Shown here piece after piece: positions 37,282 through 45,698 of a stretch of DNA of 64,000 bases. Origin of the DNA: Moheibacter sp035515075 (GTDB lineage Bacteria; Bacteroidota; Bacteroidia; Flavobacteriales; Weeksellaceae); the NCBI GenBank assembly GCA_035515075.1, contig DATJBZ010000013.1, forward strand, positions 25,264 to 89,263, given 5' to 3'. Made by a program: the position numbers and the translations under genes. How positions within the stretch are numbered: position 1 is the stretch's first letter; every line of letters begins with the position of its first letter. The notes beneath the pieces are model-generated. The model was not told the origin of the DNA, searched no databases, and saw only the letters and a program-made list of their open reading frames with translations.

Positions 37282-37878
37282 ATGAATATACAGAACTCTG
37301 AAGATTCACAATTGGTAAATAACTACCTGTTGGGGGACGAGAATGCTTTGGCGATACTAATCGAACGCTATAAAAATAAAATTTATGGCTATATTTTTTC
37401 CAAAGTTCTAAATAAGGACGTTACAGAAGATATATTTCAGGATACTTTTGTCAAAGTCATTTTGACTTTGAGAGAAGGAAAGTACACTGAGGAAGGTAAA
37501 TTTCTGCCTTGGGTGATGCGCATCGCACACAATTTGACCATTGATTACTTTCGAGCAAAAACAAGGATGCCGGTGATTGGCGAAACCTTTGCCAACGAAG
37601 ATTACGGAATATTTGAGTTTTTAGCCGATCCTGAAGATTGTTCAGAAACCAAAATTATCAAAGAACAAATATTGAAGGAATTGAGATTGATTGTAGCGTT
37701 CTTACCAGATGACCAAAGAGAGGTATTGGAATTGCGCATGTTCAAAGATTTGAGCTTCAAAGAAATTGCAGAGGAAACAGATGTCAGTATCAATACGGCT
37801 TTGGGAAGGATGCGCTATGCCTTGATCAATTTGAGGAAATTGATTGAAGAGAAAAACTTAACTTTAACATTAGTTTAA
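37282..37878 (+). CDS. ECF-type sigma factor, second copy
   Basis: 198 residues. Region 2 holds ILIERYKNKIYGYIF, DVTEDIFQDTFVKVI and FLPWVMRIAHNLTIDYFR; region 4 holds LPDDQREVLELRMFKDLSFKEIAEE, seen here around FKEIAEETDVSINTALGRM. No anti-sigma gene follows; the next gene is a 46-residue peptide on the same strand, ended by a strong terminator. This suggests a stand-alone sigma controlled by transcription or by that peptide. Confidence 0.93.
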   Translation: MNIQNSEDSQLVNNYLLGDENALAILIERYKNKIYGYIFSKVLNKDVTEDIFQDTFVKVILTLREGKYTEEGKFLPWVMRIAHNLTIDYFRAKTRMPVIGETFANEDYGIFEFLADPEDCSETKIIKEQILKELRLIVAFLPDDQREVLELRMFKDLSFKEIAEETDVSINTALGRMRYALINLRKLIEEKNLTLTLV

Positions 37879-37958
37879 CGAATTAAATGAGTTACATCTA
37901 ACAATATTTCAAAGGGTTATGCGTTATTTTCTAAGTATAACCTTAAATAGTAAAATAG

Positions 37959-38099
37959 ATGAAACAAAACTATTCTCTTGTAGGTGAGCGTTTGACACCT
38001 AAAAAATCAACGATTCAAAACATTTTAAATTTTTCAAAAACATTATCAGTTATTCAAAGTGGAATCTTGAATGAAAAAGTGATTTTATTCAAGAATTGA
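37959..38099 (+). CDS. 46-residue peptide encoded after an ECF sigma gene
   Basis: ATG at 37959 to TGA at 38097-38099. The product opens MKQNYSLVGERLTPKKSTIQ and ends EKVILFKN: a basic N-terminal half with a Lys/Thr/Ser-rich stretch and a hydrophobic C-terminal half. A rho-independent terminator begins two bases after its stop codon, so the operon seems to be built to include it. The regular codon content and the terminator placing support a real gene. Function unknown. Confidence 0.65.
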   Translation: MKQNYSLVGERLTPKKSTIQNILNFSKTLSVIQSGILNEKVILFKN

Positions 38100-38100
38100 A

Positions 38101-38137
38101 AAAAGGGGAAGAATGCTAAAAATCTTCCCCTTTTTTT
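38101..38137. terminator. Strong bidirectional terminator
   Basis: AAAAGGGGAAGA / TCTTCCCCTTTT, a 12-bp perfect stem with a 10-base loop followed by a T run on the plus strand and flanked by an A run, which gives T on the minus strand. It ends the sigma-peptide operon and, from the other side, the DUF937 gene. Confidence 0.85.
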
Positions 38138-38156
38138 GTTTTGTGTGGTTGCAAGC

Positions 38157-38744
38157 TTATTTTTTACCACCAAGCAGTCCGCCCAGGATTTTCCCGCCAA
38201 TGTCCATCAGTCCACCGCCTGAAGAAGATTCACCACCCAAAAGTTGCTCCAGCATGCCCATATCTTTGTTGCCAGATTTCTTTTCACCACCGATCAAATT
38301 GCCCAAAACAGAAGTCAAGCTACCAGCGTCTAAACTACCACTTTTCTTTTCCTTTCCTAAATAGCCCATCACCAAAGGCGCTAACATGGCCAGTACTTGT
38401 GTGATCTGCGCACCGCTCAGTCCCGAAGATTTTTCCAAAGCATTTTCAACACCTGATTGCTTGTTGCCTAAAAGGTGTCCCAAAATGCCCATCCCGTCTG
38501 AAAAGTCTCCAGCGCCAAGAAAACCATTGACATTGTTCAGGATGCTTCCGTCGTGTTTGGACAAAGCCTTCATGATGTTGGGAGCGTCTCCTTCTGCTGC
38601 ATTTTTATTGAGTGCTGTGAAAAGCAAAGGCACTGCAGTATCAACGACAGATTTGGCTTTTCCTTTTTCTATGCCCAATTGATTGGCTACACCGTCTACC
38701 ATTTGTTGACCAGTAGTGCTGTTCAATAATTCTTGAATATTCAT
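38157..38744 (-). CDS. DUF937 domain protein
   Basis: 195 residues. The N-terminal 150 residues follow the DUF937/YidB pattern of helical repeats (MNIQELLNSTTGQQMV, QITQVLAMLAPLVMGYLGKE), and the tail has several Gly-rich LLGG repeats. No signal peptide or membrane helix is seen. The function of DUF937 is not known to me. It is a single gene with its own TATATTTG promoter 23 bases upstream. Confidence 0.88.
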   Translation of the reverse strand: MNIQELLNSTTGQQMVDGVANQLGIEKGKAKSVVDTAVPLLFTALNKNAAEGDAPNIMKALSKHDGSILNNVNGFLGAGDFSDGMGILGHLLGNKQSGVENALEKSSGLSGAQITQVLAMLAPLVMGYLGKEKKSGSLDAGSLTSVLGNLIGGEKKSGNKDMGMLEQLLGGESSSGGGLMDIGGKILGGLLGGKK

Positions 38745-38767
38745 AATTTAAGTTGTTACATTATGCT

Positions 38768-38775
38768 CAAATATA
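38768..38775 (-). promoter_or_regulatory. -7 promoter element of the DUF937 gene
   Basis: TATATTTG on the minus strand, exact consensus, 23 bases before the start. Confidence 0.5.
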
Positions 38776-38807
38776 AGATTTAATGCTTAAAGTTCGTCGA
38801 TAATATC

Positions 38808-38815
38808 TATTTTTG
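38808..38815 (+). promoter_or_regulatory. -7 promoter element of the SRPBCC-GyrI gene
   Basis: TATTTTTG, exact consensus, 23 bases before the ATG at 38839. Confidence 0.5.
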
Positions 38816-38838
38816 TGTTCTAACAAAACCTTAGAGAA

Positions 38839-39882
38839 ATGAGAAGAACTGCTCAGCTTTTGATATTGGTACTTTTGGCCATTTTCCTAGTTCCTATTTT
38901 ACTTCCTAAAACCATTGAAACAACGGTTGAACGAAGTTTGTCCATAGAAACCGCTTCGATTTATGAAGATTTCAACAACTTGAACAAATTGTCGAAATGG
39001 GAAGCTTGGACCCAGCAAGATTCTACAGCGAAAAGAGAGTTTTATTCGCCTTACCGTGGTGTGGGCGCGGGTTATAAGTGGGAATACGAAGGGGAAAGTG
39101 GTGAGCTGACCATCAAGAAGGTCAAAGTGAATGAGTGGATTGAATATGCTGTTGAAGGTTTCAGTCTGGGCAAAAATGGCAACATGAAAGTGGAGTTTTC
39201 ACCCATTGATTCAATTCAAACCAATGTGAAATGGACTTTTAGCAGTGAGCCGGTCAATTATTTTTCAAGGTATTTCACCTATTTTTCTGAAAAGAAATTG
39301 ACTGAAAAAATGAACCAAAGTTTGGATAACTTAACATACAACCGCGAAAATACTCAATCAACTCTTGTTCAAAACGACGATGCATTGTCTGATGAAGTCA
39401 GATTGGAGCAATTTGAAGGTATGAAATTGATTGCAGTTCAAAACAAAACATCTTTGGAAGCGGCTGAATTTGAAACGGCCAAAGAAGAGTCTTTTGGGTT
39501 GATTTATAGTTATTTGGTGGACTATATCAAATTGGACGCCAATGAGATTGGGCATCCGATCACTTTTGTTGAATCCACAGATTCTTCTGCCAAGCAGATG
39601 ACTTTCTATTGTGGTTATCCCATCAAAAAATCAATTCCTTTGGATGAAGAAATGGAGTTGGTGTATTTGGAAGCGGGTGATGCCTTGGTTTGCATCCACA
39701 AAGGGAGCGAAAAGACGATCCCAACTTCTTTGGCGAAAATGAAAAAATATGCGCAGATGAATCAATATGTTTTGGGCAGCAATTATTGGTTGGAATACTT
39801 GAATGAAACGCAAACCCAAGGAAATCCAGACAACTTATGGACCAAAATTTACCTGCCAATCAAAACGAAAGCAGCAAAATGA
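38839..39882 (+). CDS. SRPBCC and GyrI-like fusion protein, membrane-anchored
   Basis: 347 residues. One N-terminal hydrophobic helix (about 6-24) is followed by a SRPBCC/polyketide-cyclase-like domain (IETASIYEDFNNLNKLSKWEAW, here IYEDFNNLNKLSKWEAW, and VGAGYKWEYEGE) to about residue 170, then a GyrI-like effector-binding domain (residues about 190-345) with GMKLIAVQNKT and VCIHKGSEKTIP. The family probably binds a small hydrophobic ligand; there is no DNA-binding domain. The ligand and partner are unknown. uvrA follows 66 bases later but is not clearly linked. Confidence 0.85.
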   Translation: MRRTAQLLILVLLAIFLVPILLPKTIETTVERSLSIETASIYEDFNNLNKLSKWEAWTQQDSTAKREFYSPYRGVGAGYKWEYEGESGELTIKKVKVNEWIEYAVEGFSLGKNGNMKVEFSPIDSIQTNVKWTFSSEPVNYFSRYFTYFSEKKLTEKMNQSLDNLTYNRENTQSTLVQNDDALSDEVRLEQFEGMKLIAVQNKTSLEAAEFETAKEESFGLIYSYLVDYIKLDANEIGHPITFVESTDSSAKQMTFYCGYPIKKSIPLDEEMELVYLEAGDALVCIHKGSEKTIPTSLAKMKKYAQMNQYVLGSNYWLEYLNETQTQGNPDNLWTKIYLPIKTKAAK

Positions 39883-39948
39883 ATCCGATGATTTGCACCG
39901 GCTTTTGCCTTAAAAATTGTAACTTCGCCCTTTGAATTATTTTCATAA

Positions 39949-42774
39949 ATGGGTGATTTTATAGAGATTTACGGGGCAAGAGAACACAATTTAAAAAACA
40001 TTGATGTCAAAATTCCAAGGGACCAATTGGTCGTCATTACAGGATTGAGCGGTAGCGGAAAATCCTCTTTGGCATTTGATACCATTTATGCGGAAGGTCA
40101 GCGGAGGTACATCGAAACTTTTTCAGCGTATGCTCGTCAATTTTTAGGCGGATTGGAACGGCCTGATGTGGATAAAATCGAAGGGCTTTCTCCAGTGATT
40201 GCCATTGAACAAAAAACCACCTCCAAAAGTCCACGTTCTACTGTGGGAACCATCACCGAAATTTATGATTTTCTTCGACTTTTGTATGCCAGGGCTTCCA
40301 TTGCTTATTCGTACAATACAGAAGAGGAAATGATCAGCTACACAGACGATCAAATCAAGGATTTGATGATGGAAAAATACCAAGGTCGGAAAATTGCGAT
40401 TCTCTCTCCTTTGGTTCGTTCTAGAAAAGGCCATTATCGGGATCTTTTTATGCAAATTGCCAAGAAAGGTTATTTGGAGGTTCGGGTCAATGGGGAAATT
40501 CAGGAAATTATTTCTGGGATGAAATTGGATCGGTACAAAACCCATGACATTGAATTGGTGGTTGATAAGTTGAAATTGAATGAAACAGTTTCTGATGAAC
40601 GTTTGCTCAACTCGATCAATGTGGCGATGGAGCAAGGTGACAACGTTTTGATGGTTCTCGATTACGAAACCAATGAAACGCGGTTTTACAGCAGGAACTT
40701 GATGTGTCCAAGCAGTGGGATTTCTTATCCTTCTCCAGAACCCAATACTTTTTCTTTCAATTCGCCCAAAGGTGCTTGTCCAACTTGTAACGGTTTGGGG
40801 ACTTTAAAGGAGATCAGTCTGGACAAGGTTTTTCCCAACCATGAATTGTCTTACAAAAAAGGAATGATTCCGCTGTTGGACGAAATCAAAAATACCACCA
40901 GGATTCGCAAGCAAATCGAATCGATTTATGGAAAGTATGCGCAGGCTTTGGAAACGCCTTATCATCAGTTGAGCGAAGCGTTGATCCACGACATTTTGTA
41001 TGGATTGAATGAAACGGTCGATGTGCAATTGAAATTCGCAGATGTCAGCAAAGTTTATAAGATTGATTTTGAAGGCTTGATTGCTTATGTAGAAAATATC
41101 ATCAACGATAAAAACCATACCGCACACCGCAGTGTTTCTAAGAAGTTTTCAAAAAACATCATTTGTCCATCTTGTGAAGGATACCGATTGCACAAGGAAG
41201 CCTTGCATTTCAAATTGGACAACCAACACATTGGTGAAGTGGCTAATTTTGATTTGCAGTTTTTATCGAATTGGATCCAAAATTTAGACAAAAAACTGAA
41301 CGACAAACAGCGTTTGATTGCGACTGAAATTTTGAAAGAAATCGAGACCCGATTGAGTTTTCTTTTGGATGTAGGTTTAAATTATTTGTCTTTGAGTCGG
41401 CCTTCGAAATCATTGTCCGGCGGTGAAGCACAACGGATTCGTTTGGCAACACAGATCGGCTCTCAATTGGTCAACGTATTGTACATATTGGATGAGCCTT
41501 CCATTGGTTTGCACCAAAAAGACAACATGAAATTGATCGATTCTTTGAAAAAACTGCGCGACATTGGCAATTCAGTGTTGGTGGTCGAACATGACAAAGA
41601 CATGATTTTGGAAGCAGATTATGTGATCGACATTGGGCCAAAAGCAGGAAGAAAGGGCGGTGAAATCGTGTGGGAAGGAAAGCCAGATGCAATCAAAAAT
41701 GCCAAAACTTTGACGGCTGCGTATCTCAATGGGCAAAAGCAAATTGAAATGCCCAGTGAACGTCGCCCTGGAAATGGAGCTTTTTTGACATTGAAAGGTG
41801 CTTCTGGAAACAATTTGAAAAATGTGAATTTAGAGATTCCTTTGGGGACTTTGACTGTGGTGACAGGCGTTTCGGGCAGCGGAAAATCCACTTTGATATC
41901 AGAAACCTTGTATCCGATTTTGAGCAAACACTTTTACCGCGCGGAGAAAGATCCGATGCCGTATAAAAAAATAGAAGGATTGGCGCATTTGGACAAAGTG
42001 ATTGAAGTCGATCAATCGCCAATTGGTCGCACACCGAGATCCAATCCAGCAACCTACACCCAGCTGTTTTCTGATGTGCGAAATTTATTTACCCAACTGC
42101 CAGAATCCAAAATTCGGGGCTATAAACCAGGGCGGTTTTCTTTCAACGTCAAAGGTGGAAGGTGTGAAACCTGTCAAGGTGCTGGTTTGAAAGTCATTGA
42201 AATGAACTTTTTGCCCGATGTATATGTGGCTTGTGAAACGTGTCATGGGAAACGTTTCAACCGAGAAACTTTGGAAATTCGTTACAAAGGAAAGTCAATT
42301 TCGGATGTTTTGGACATGACGGTAAATGAAGCGGTTGAATTTTTTGAGCCCATTCCAAAGATATTTAGAAGTGTGAAAACATTGCAAGATGTTGGTTTGG
42401 GATACATTACTTTGGGGCAACAATCGACCACGCTTTCTGGTGGTGAAGCACAAAGGGTGAAACTCGCTTCGGAATTGAGCAAACGACAGACTGGAAGGAC
42501 GATTTATATATTGGATGAACCCACGACAGGCTTGCATTTTGAAGACATCAGCGTGTTGATGGACGTGATCAATACGATTGTGGAGCACGGCAATACGGTC
42601 ATCATCATTGAGCACAATTTGGATGTGATCAAGCTGGCAGATTATGTCATTGATTTGGGGCCAGAAGGTGGGAAAAATGGCGGAAAAATTATCGCCAAAG
42701 GTACACCTGAAGCAATCATTCAAAACAAGAAAAGCTTGACTGCACAGTTTTTGAAAAAGGAGATGCTTACTTAA
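39949..42774 (+). CDS. uvrA: Excinuclease ABC subunit A
   Basis: 941 residues with two ABC ATPase modules: Walker A GLSGSGKSSLAFDT near 33 and GVSGSGKSTLISET near 640, with two ABC signatures SLSGGEAQRI and TLSGGEAQRV. Zinc-finger cysteines are in CPTCNGLG, CPSCEGYR, CETCQGAG and CETCHGKR. UvrA finds bulky DNA damage and loads UvrB in nucleotide excision repair. Length and motif order are standard. A TAACTTCG near-consensus element lies about 30 bases upstream. Confidence 0.98.
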   Translation: MGDFIEIYGAREHNLKNIDVKIPRDQLVVITGLSGSGKSSLAFDTIYAEGQRRYIETFSAYARQFLGGLERPDVDKIEGLSPVIAIEQKTTSKSPRSTVGTITEIYDFLRLLYARASIAYSYNTEEEMISYTDDQIKDLMMEKYQGRKIAILSPLVRSRKGHYRDLFMQIAKKGYLEVRVNGEIQEIISGMKLDRYKTHDIELVVDKLKLNETVSDERLLNSINVAMEQGDNVLMVLDYETNETRFYSRNLMCPSSGISYPSPEPNTFSFNSPKGACPTCNGLGTLKEISLDKVFPNHELSYKKGMIPLLDEIKNTTRIRKQIESIYGKYAQALETPYHQLSEALIHDILYGLNETVDVQLKFADVSKVYKIDFEGLIAYVENIINDKNHTAHRSVSKKFSKNIICPSCEGYRLHKEALHFKLDNQHIGEVANFDLQFLSNWIQNLDKKLNDKQRLIATEILKEIETRLSFLLDVGLNYLSLSRPSKSLSGGEAQRIRLATQIGSQLVNVLYILDEPSIGLHQKDNMKLIDSLKKLRDIGNSVLVVEHDKDMILEADYVIDIGPKAGRKGGEIVWEGKPDAIKNAKTLTAAYLNGQKQIEMPSERRPGNGAFLTLKGASGNNLKNVNLEIPLGTLTVVTGVSGSGKSTLISETLYPILSKHFYRAEKDPMPYKKIEGLAHLDKVIEVDQSPIGRTPRSNPATYTQLFSDVRNLFTQLPESKIRGYKPGRFSFNVKGGRCETCQGAGLKVIEMNFLPDVYVACETCHGKRFNRETLEIRYKGKSISDVLDMTVNEAVEFFEPIPKIFRSVKTLQDVGLGYITLGQQSTTLSGGEAQRVKLASELSKRQTGRTIYILDEPTTGLHFEDISVLMDVINTIVEHGNTVIIIEHNLDVIKLADYVIDLGPEGGKNGGKIIAKGTPEAIIQNKKSLTAQFLKKEMLT

Positions 42775-42844
42775 GCTGTTATTTCTTTAAATTGATTCAC
42801 CAAAGTTTGTAATTTCAAGCAGGAAGCATTTGGTTAGAATTAAT

Positions 42845-42852
42845 TATATTTG
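42845..42852 (+). promoter_or_regulatory. -7 promoter element of the gene at 42889
   Basis: TATATTTG, exact consensus, 36 bases before the ATG at 42889. Its presence supports that start over a TTG at 42850, which lies inside the promoter. Confidence 0.5.
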
Positions 42853-42888
42853 TCATTCACGCTAAAAAATAATTCAAAATTAAAACTT

Positions 42889-43572
42889 ATGAGAAATGTG
42901 GTGTTATTGTCAATGTTGTTGCTTATCAGCAAGGGTTGGGGGCAAGAAAAAAGAAAATCGTCGTACGAAGAATCGTATACGCAAACTTCTCAGGGCACAG
43001 CAGGGTCAATCACCCAAAAGGCACGTGACAAAGGAGAGCTAAAAGGAACGCCCTACATCAATGAGAACTTTGTGGCTTCGGAAATTGAAGGGGAGTTGTA
43101 CATGATGCGTTACAATGCTGCTGAAAATAAATTTGAGCTATTAGAAAACGATGTGGTCAGCGAATATCCTGCGAAGTTGGACCAAACGGTTATAAAGATA
43201 CCTTCCATTCAAAAGCAATATGTTTATAAAAATTATAGAGATGGGAAGAATTACCAATATGGTTTTTTGGTGTGGTTGAACGAACCTTCTGATTTGAAAT
43301 TGTACAAGTCGGAGAAAGTTCTTTTTGTCAAAGGCATAGTGCCCAAAACAAGTTACGATCGAGCTTATCCGGACGAGTACAAAAGGATAAAAGATGTGTA
43401 TTATTTTCAAAAAGGTGCAGAAACAATTGACCGAATTCCTTCTTCAGCTAAAAAGTTCGCCAACTTATTTCCTGACAAAGAAAAAGAGATTTTGTCCTTT
43501 ATCAAAGAGCAGAAAATTTCCATGAGTGAAGAAAAGGATTTGATCCGTTTGTTTACTTTCATCCAAAAGTGA
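42889..43572 (+). CDS. Secreted protein of unknown function
   Basis: 227 residues with a clean signal peptide ending SKGWGQ. The mature part is hydrophilic, with YMMRYNAAENKFELLENDV and SPKxPS-free, Lys-rich segments; no membrane helix and no recognised domain. The start at 42889 is chosen because the frame upstream would run through the promoter. Chryseobacterium-type genomes carry many such exported proteins of about this length. Function unknown. Confidence 0.7.
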   Translation: MRNVVLLSMLLLISKGWGQEKRKSSYEESYTQTSQGTAGSITQKARDKGELKGTPYINENFVASEIEGELYMMRYNAAENKFELLENDVVSEYPAKLDQTVIKIPSIQKQYVYKNYRDGKNYQYGFLVWLNEPSDLKLYKSEKVLFVKGIVPKTSYDRAYPDEYKRIKDVYYFQKGAETIDRIPSSAKKFANLFPDKEKEILSFIKEQKISMSEEKDLIRLFTFIQK

Positions 43573-43605
43573 ATTAGTCAAATTTTCGTTTAGCGGCATT
43601 TCAAT

Positions 43606-44697
43606 ATGAATGCATTGAAAAAATCAAAATTGTTTCGTTCAATCATTTGTTTGGGGTTGTCCGTTTTATTGGTCAAAATCATTGGCAATCGTACAGGTTT
43701 TTCTGACCATGTCTTTCCCCGTTTGCAAAACCAAATCGGCGGCTTACTGTATCGAATGAGTGGAAACGTATCTTTTTCATTGGGTGATGTTTTTTACCTT
43801 GTTTTGTTCATGTCGGTTTTGGCTTTTGTCGGTTTTTCCGTCGTGTTTCTCTTTCAAAAAAAATACCAACAGTTTCAAAACGCTTTGGCTTCCGGTATTG
43901 GGGTTTTAACAGGTATTTACCTTGTTTTTCATGTTTTTTGGGGATTTAATTATTACAAGACACCGATTCAAGCACATTATGATGTCGAATTGACTTCTTT
44001 GGATGAGTTGAAATTATTGGCTGAAATTTACTTTTTGAAAAGCATGGCTTACCGAAGTCAGGTCAATGAAGATGCGCAGGGGGTATTTCAGACAAGTTTG
44101 ACCAATGATACATTCAATGTCTTGTTGCAACAAGCTGCGCTGTCCATTGACCAGAAATATGTGGAAATTCCTTTTTATGCCAATGTACCTGTGAATTTGA
44201 AAAAATCATTGTTCAGTGAAGGTTTTAGTTATTTGGGGATTGGTGGCTATTACAATCCTTTCACCAACGAAGGCCAATTCATGGCGACGCAACCCGATTC
44301 GAAATTGTTGTTTACGAAAATGCATGAAACAGCACATCAGTGGGGATTTGCTTCAGAAAGTGAGGCGAATTTTATTGGCTTTTTATTGGGAAATGAAAGC
44401 GATAATGTTGACCTATTGTATGTGTCTAATTTCAAAGCCATGCGCAGTTTACTGAACCGGATCTTATATTTCGATCCTGAATTTGTCAAAAATTATGTCG
44501 AAAATCGCTATTCAGAAGGCATGAAACGAGACCGTTTGCATGAGATTGCAGTCATGGAAAAATATTCTGGACAATCTGAAGACGCATTTGCGCTAATGAA
44601 CGAAACCTTCTTGAAAATGAATAATCAAGAAGGTTTGGCTTCATATGGTCGTTTGGTTGAACTATTGGTAGGGTTCAACCGAAAGTATGTCAATTAA
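43606..44697 (+). CDS. DUF3810 membrane protein with HExxH motif
   Basis: 363 residues. Two or three hydrophobic helices lie in the first 115 residues; the rest is soluble. H240-E241-T-A-H244 in MHETAHQWG followed by SESEAN is a zinc-metalloprotease-like site with a Glu in the right region. It is probably a membrane-bound peptidase, but activity is not shown here. It lies 33 bases after the previous secreted gene and its last codon overlaps the convergent gene at 44694 by four bases. Confidence 0.88.
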   Translation: MNALKKSKLFRSIICLGLSVLLVKIIGNRTGFSDHVFPRLQNQIGGLLYRMSGNVSFSLGDVFYLVLFMSVLAFVGFSVVFLFQKKYQQFQNALASGIGVLTGIYLVFHVFWGFNYYKTPIQAHYDVELTSLDELKLLAEIYFLKSMAYRSQVNEDAQGVFQTSLTNDTFNVLLQQAALSIDQKYVEIPFYANVPVNLKKSLFSEGFSYLGIGGYYNPFTNEGQFMATQPDSKLLFTKMHETAHQWGFASESEANFIGFLLGNESDNVDLLYVSNFKAMRSLLNRILYFDPEFVKNYVENRYSEGMKRDRLHEIAVMEKYSGQSEDAFALMNETFLKMNNQEGLASYGRLVELLVGFNRKYVN

Positions 44698-45647
44698 AGA
44701 CTGATCGTATCAGCAAAAATTCTTTTATTTCTTACTGACCAATTTCCTTCATCATCGATTGTGGACAATGTCAACAAGATGTAATAGGTTCCTTGTGGTG
44801 GAATTTGCAACAAATTGGTTGAAATTTGTGTATCGGTCATTTTCGAAAATCCTTCCAAGTTTTTGTTCAAATTGGCCGAAGCGATTTTAATGCCTGAAAA
44901 ATCGCCACTGATAACGCTTTGGTCTTCATTGGTTAAAAACACGTCAATTTGGGTGTTTTTGATATTGTTGGCTTTCAAATTTGAAATCTCGCCGCCGCTC
45001 AAATTGACCATGAAGTTTTTAAAGTCAATGTCAATTTTCCAATCTTTTCCTAAAACAATGCTGTTGTCTTCATTTAAAGTGATTTTTTCCACGGAAGTTG
45101 CTTCATTTTTTAGAGGAGGTATGGTCGCAGACGCATGCGTTTCAACTTCTTGATTAGAGGCAAGTGTGAAAACTCCATCTTTAGAAACGATTTTACTTTC
45201 CTCTAAGATTTTGAAGTCGTGCACTTTTCCTTTCTTATCCGTTAAAATTAAGATGGGCAAATATTCTCCACTGGGTGGTAGGGTGATGTCCAAACCGTTT
45301 TTGACGTTTACTCCTGCAAAAGTGGTGTTTTTTCTGATATTTTTAAATTGTGCTTCGGTCAAGAAATAGCCAGTAAGGATTCCAGTTTTTTTGGTGGTTT
45401 CCAAAGGACTTAGGAGTAATTCTAATTTCAAGCTACTCAATGATTTGGCGGAATTGTTTTGAATATTTCCATTGAAAATGGAAATGACGTTTTCGTTGAC
45501 TGTCGCTTTCCATTGGTCTGAAAGTAATACTTGGCTACTTTCTACCTCGCTTTTTGAATAGTTGAAAGTTTTGTTTTCTTGCGCTTGGCTTAAAGTAAAG
45601 GCACAAACGCACAAAACTGTCGTGGTAATTAGTTTTCTAAATTTCAT
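44694..45647 (-). CDS. Secreted protein with two tandem beta-sandwich-like repeats
   Basis: 317 residues with a signal peptide ending SQAQ. The mature part holds two homologous halves of about 120 residues: the first runs from VLLSDQWKATVNENVISIFNG through LDITLPPSGEYLPILIL, the second from SIVLGKDWKIDIDFKNFMV through NLLQIPPQGTYYILLTL. The shared points are QW/DW-K, a Gly-rich strand, and P-P-x-G-x-Y. Family unknown to me; adhesion or wall function is possible. It is a single gene. Confidence 0.75.
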   Translation of the reverse strand: MKFRKLITTTVLCVCAFTLSQAQENKTFNYSKSEVESSQVLLSDQWKATVNENVISIFNGNIQNNSAKSLSSLKLELLLSPLETTKKTGILTGYFLTEAQFKNIRKNTTFAGVNVKNGLDITLPPSGEYLPILILTDKKGKVHDFKILEESKIVSKDGVFTLASNQEVETHASATIPPLKNEATSVEKITLNEDNSIVLGKDWKIDIDFKNFMVNLSGGEISNLKANNIKNTQIDVFLTNEDQSVISGDFSGIKIASANLNKNLEGFSKMTDTQISTNLLQIPPQGTYYILLTLSTIDDEGNWSVRNKRIFADTISL

Positions 45648-45698
45648 GTTGGTTGGTTTAATATTGGGTTTAACAATCGGGGTTAAAATTAATCAAAG

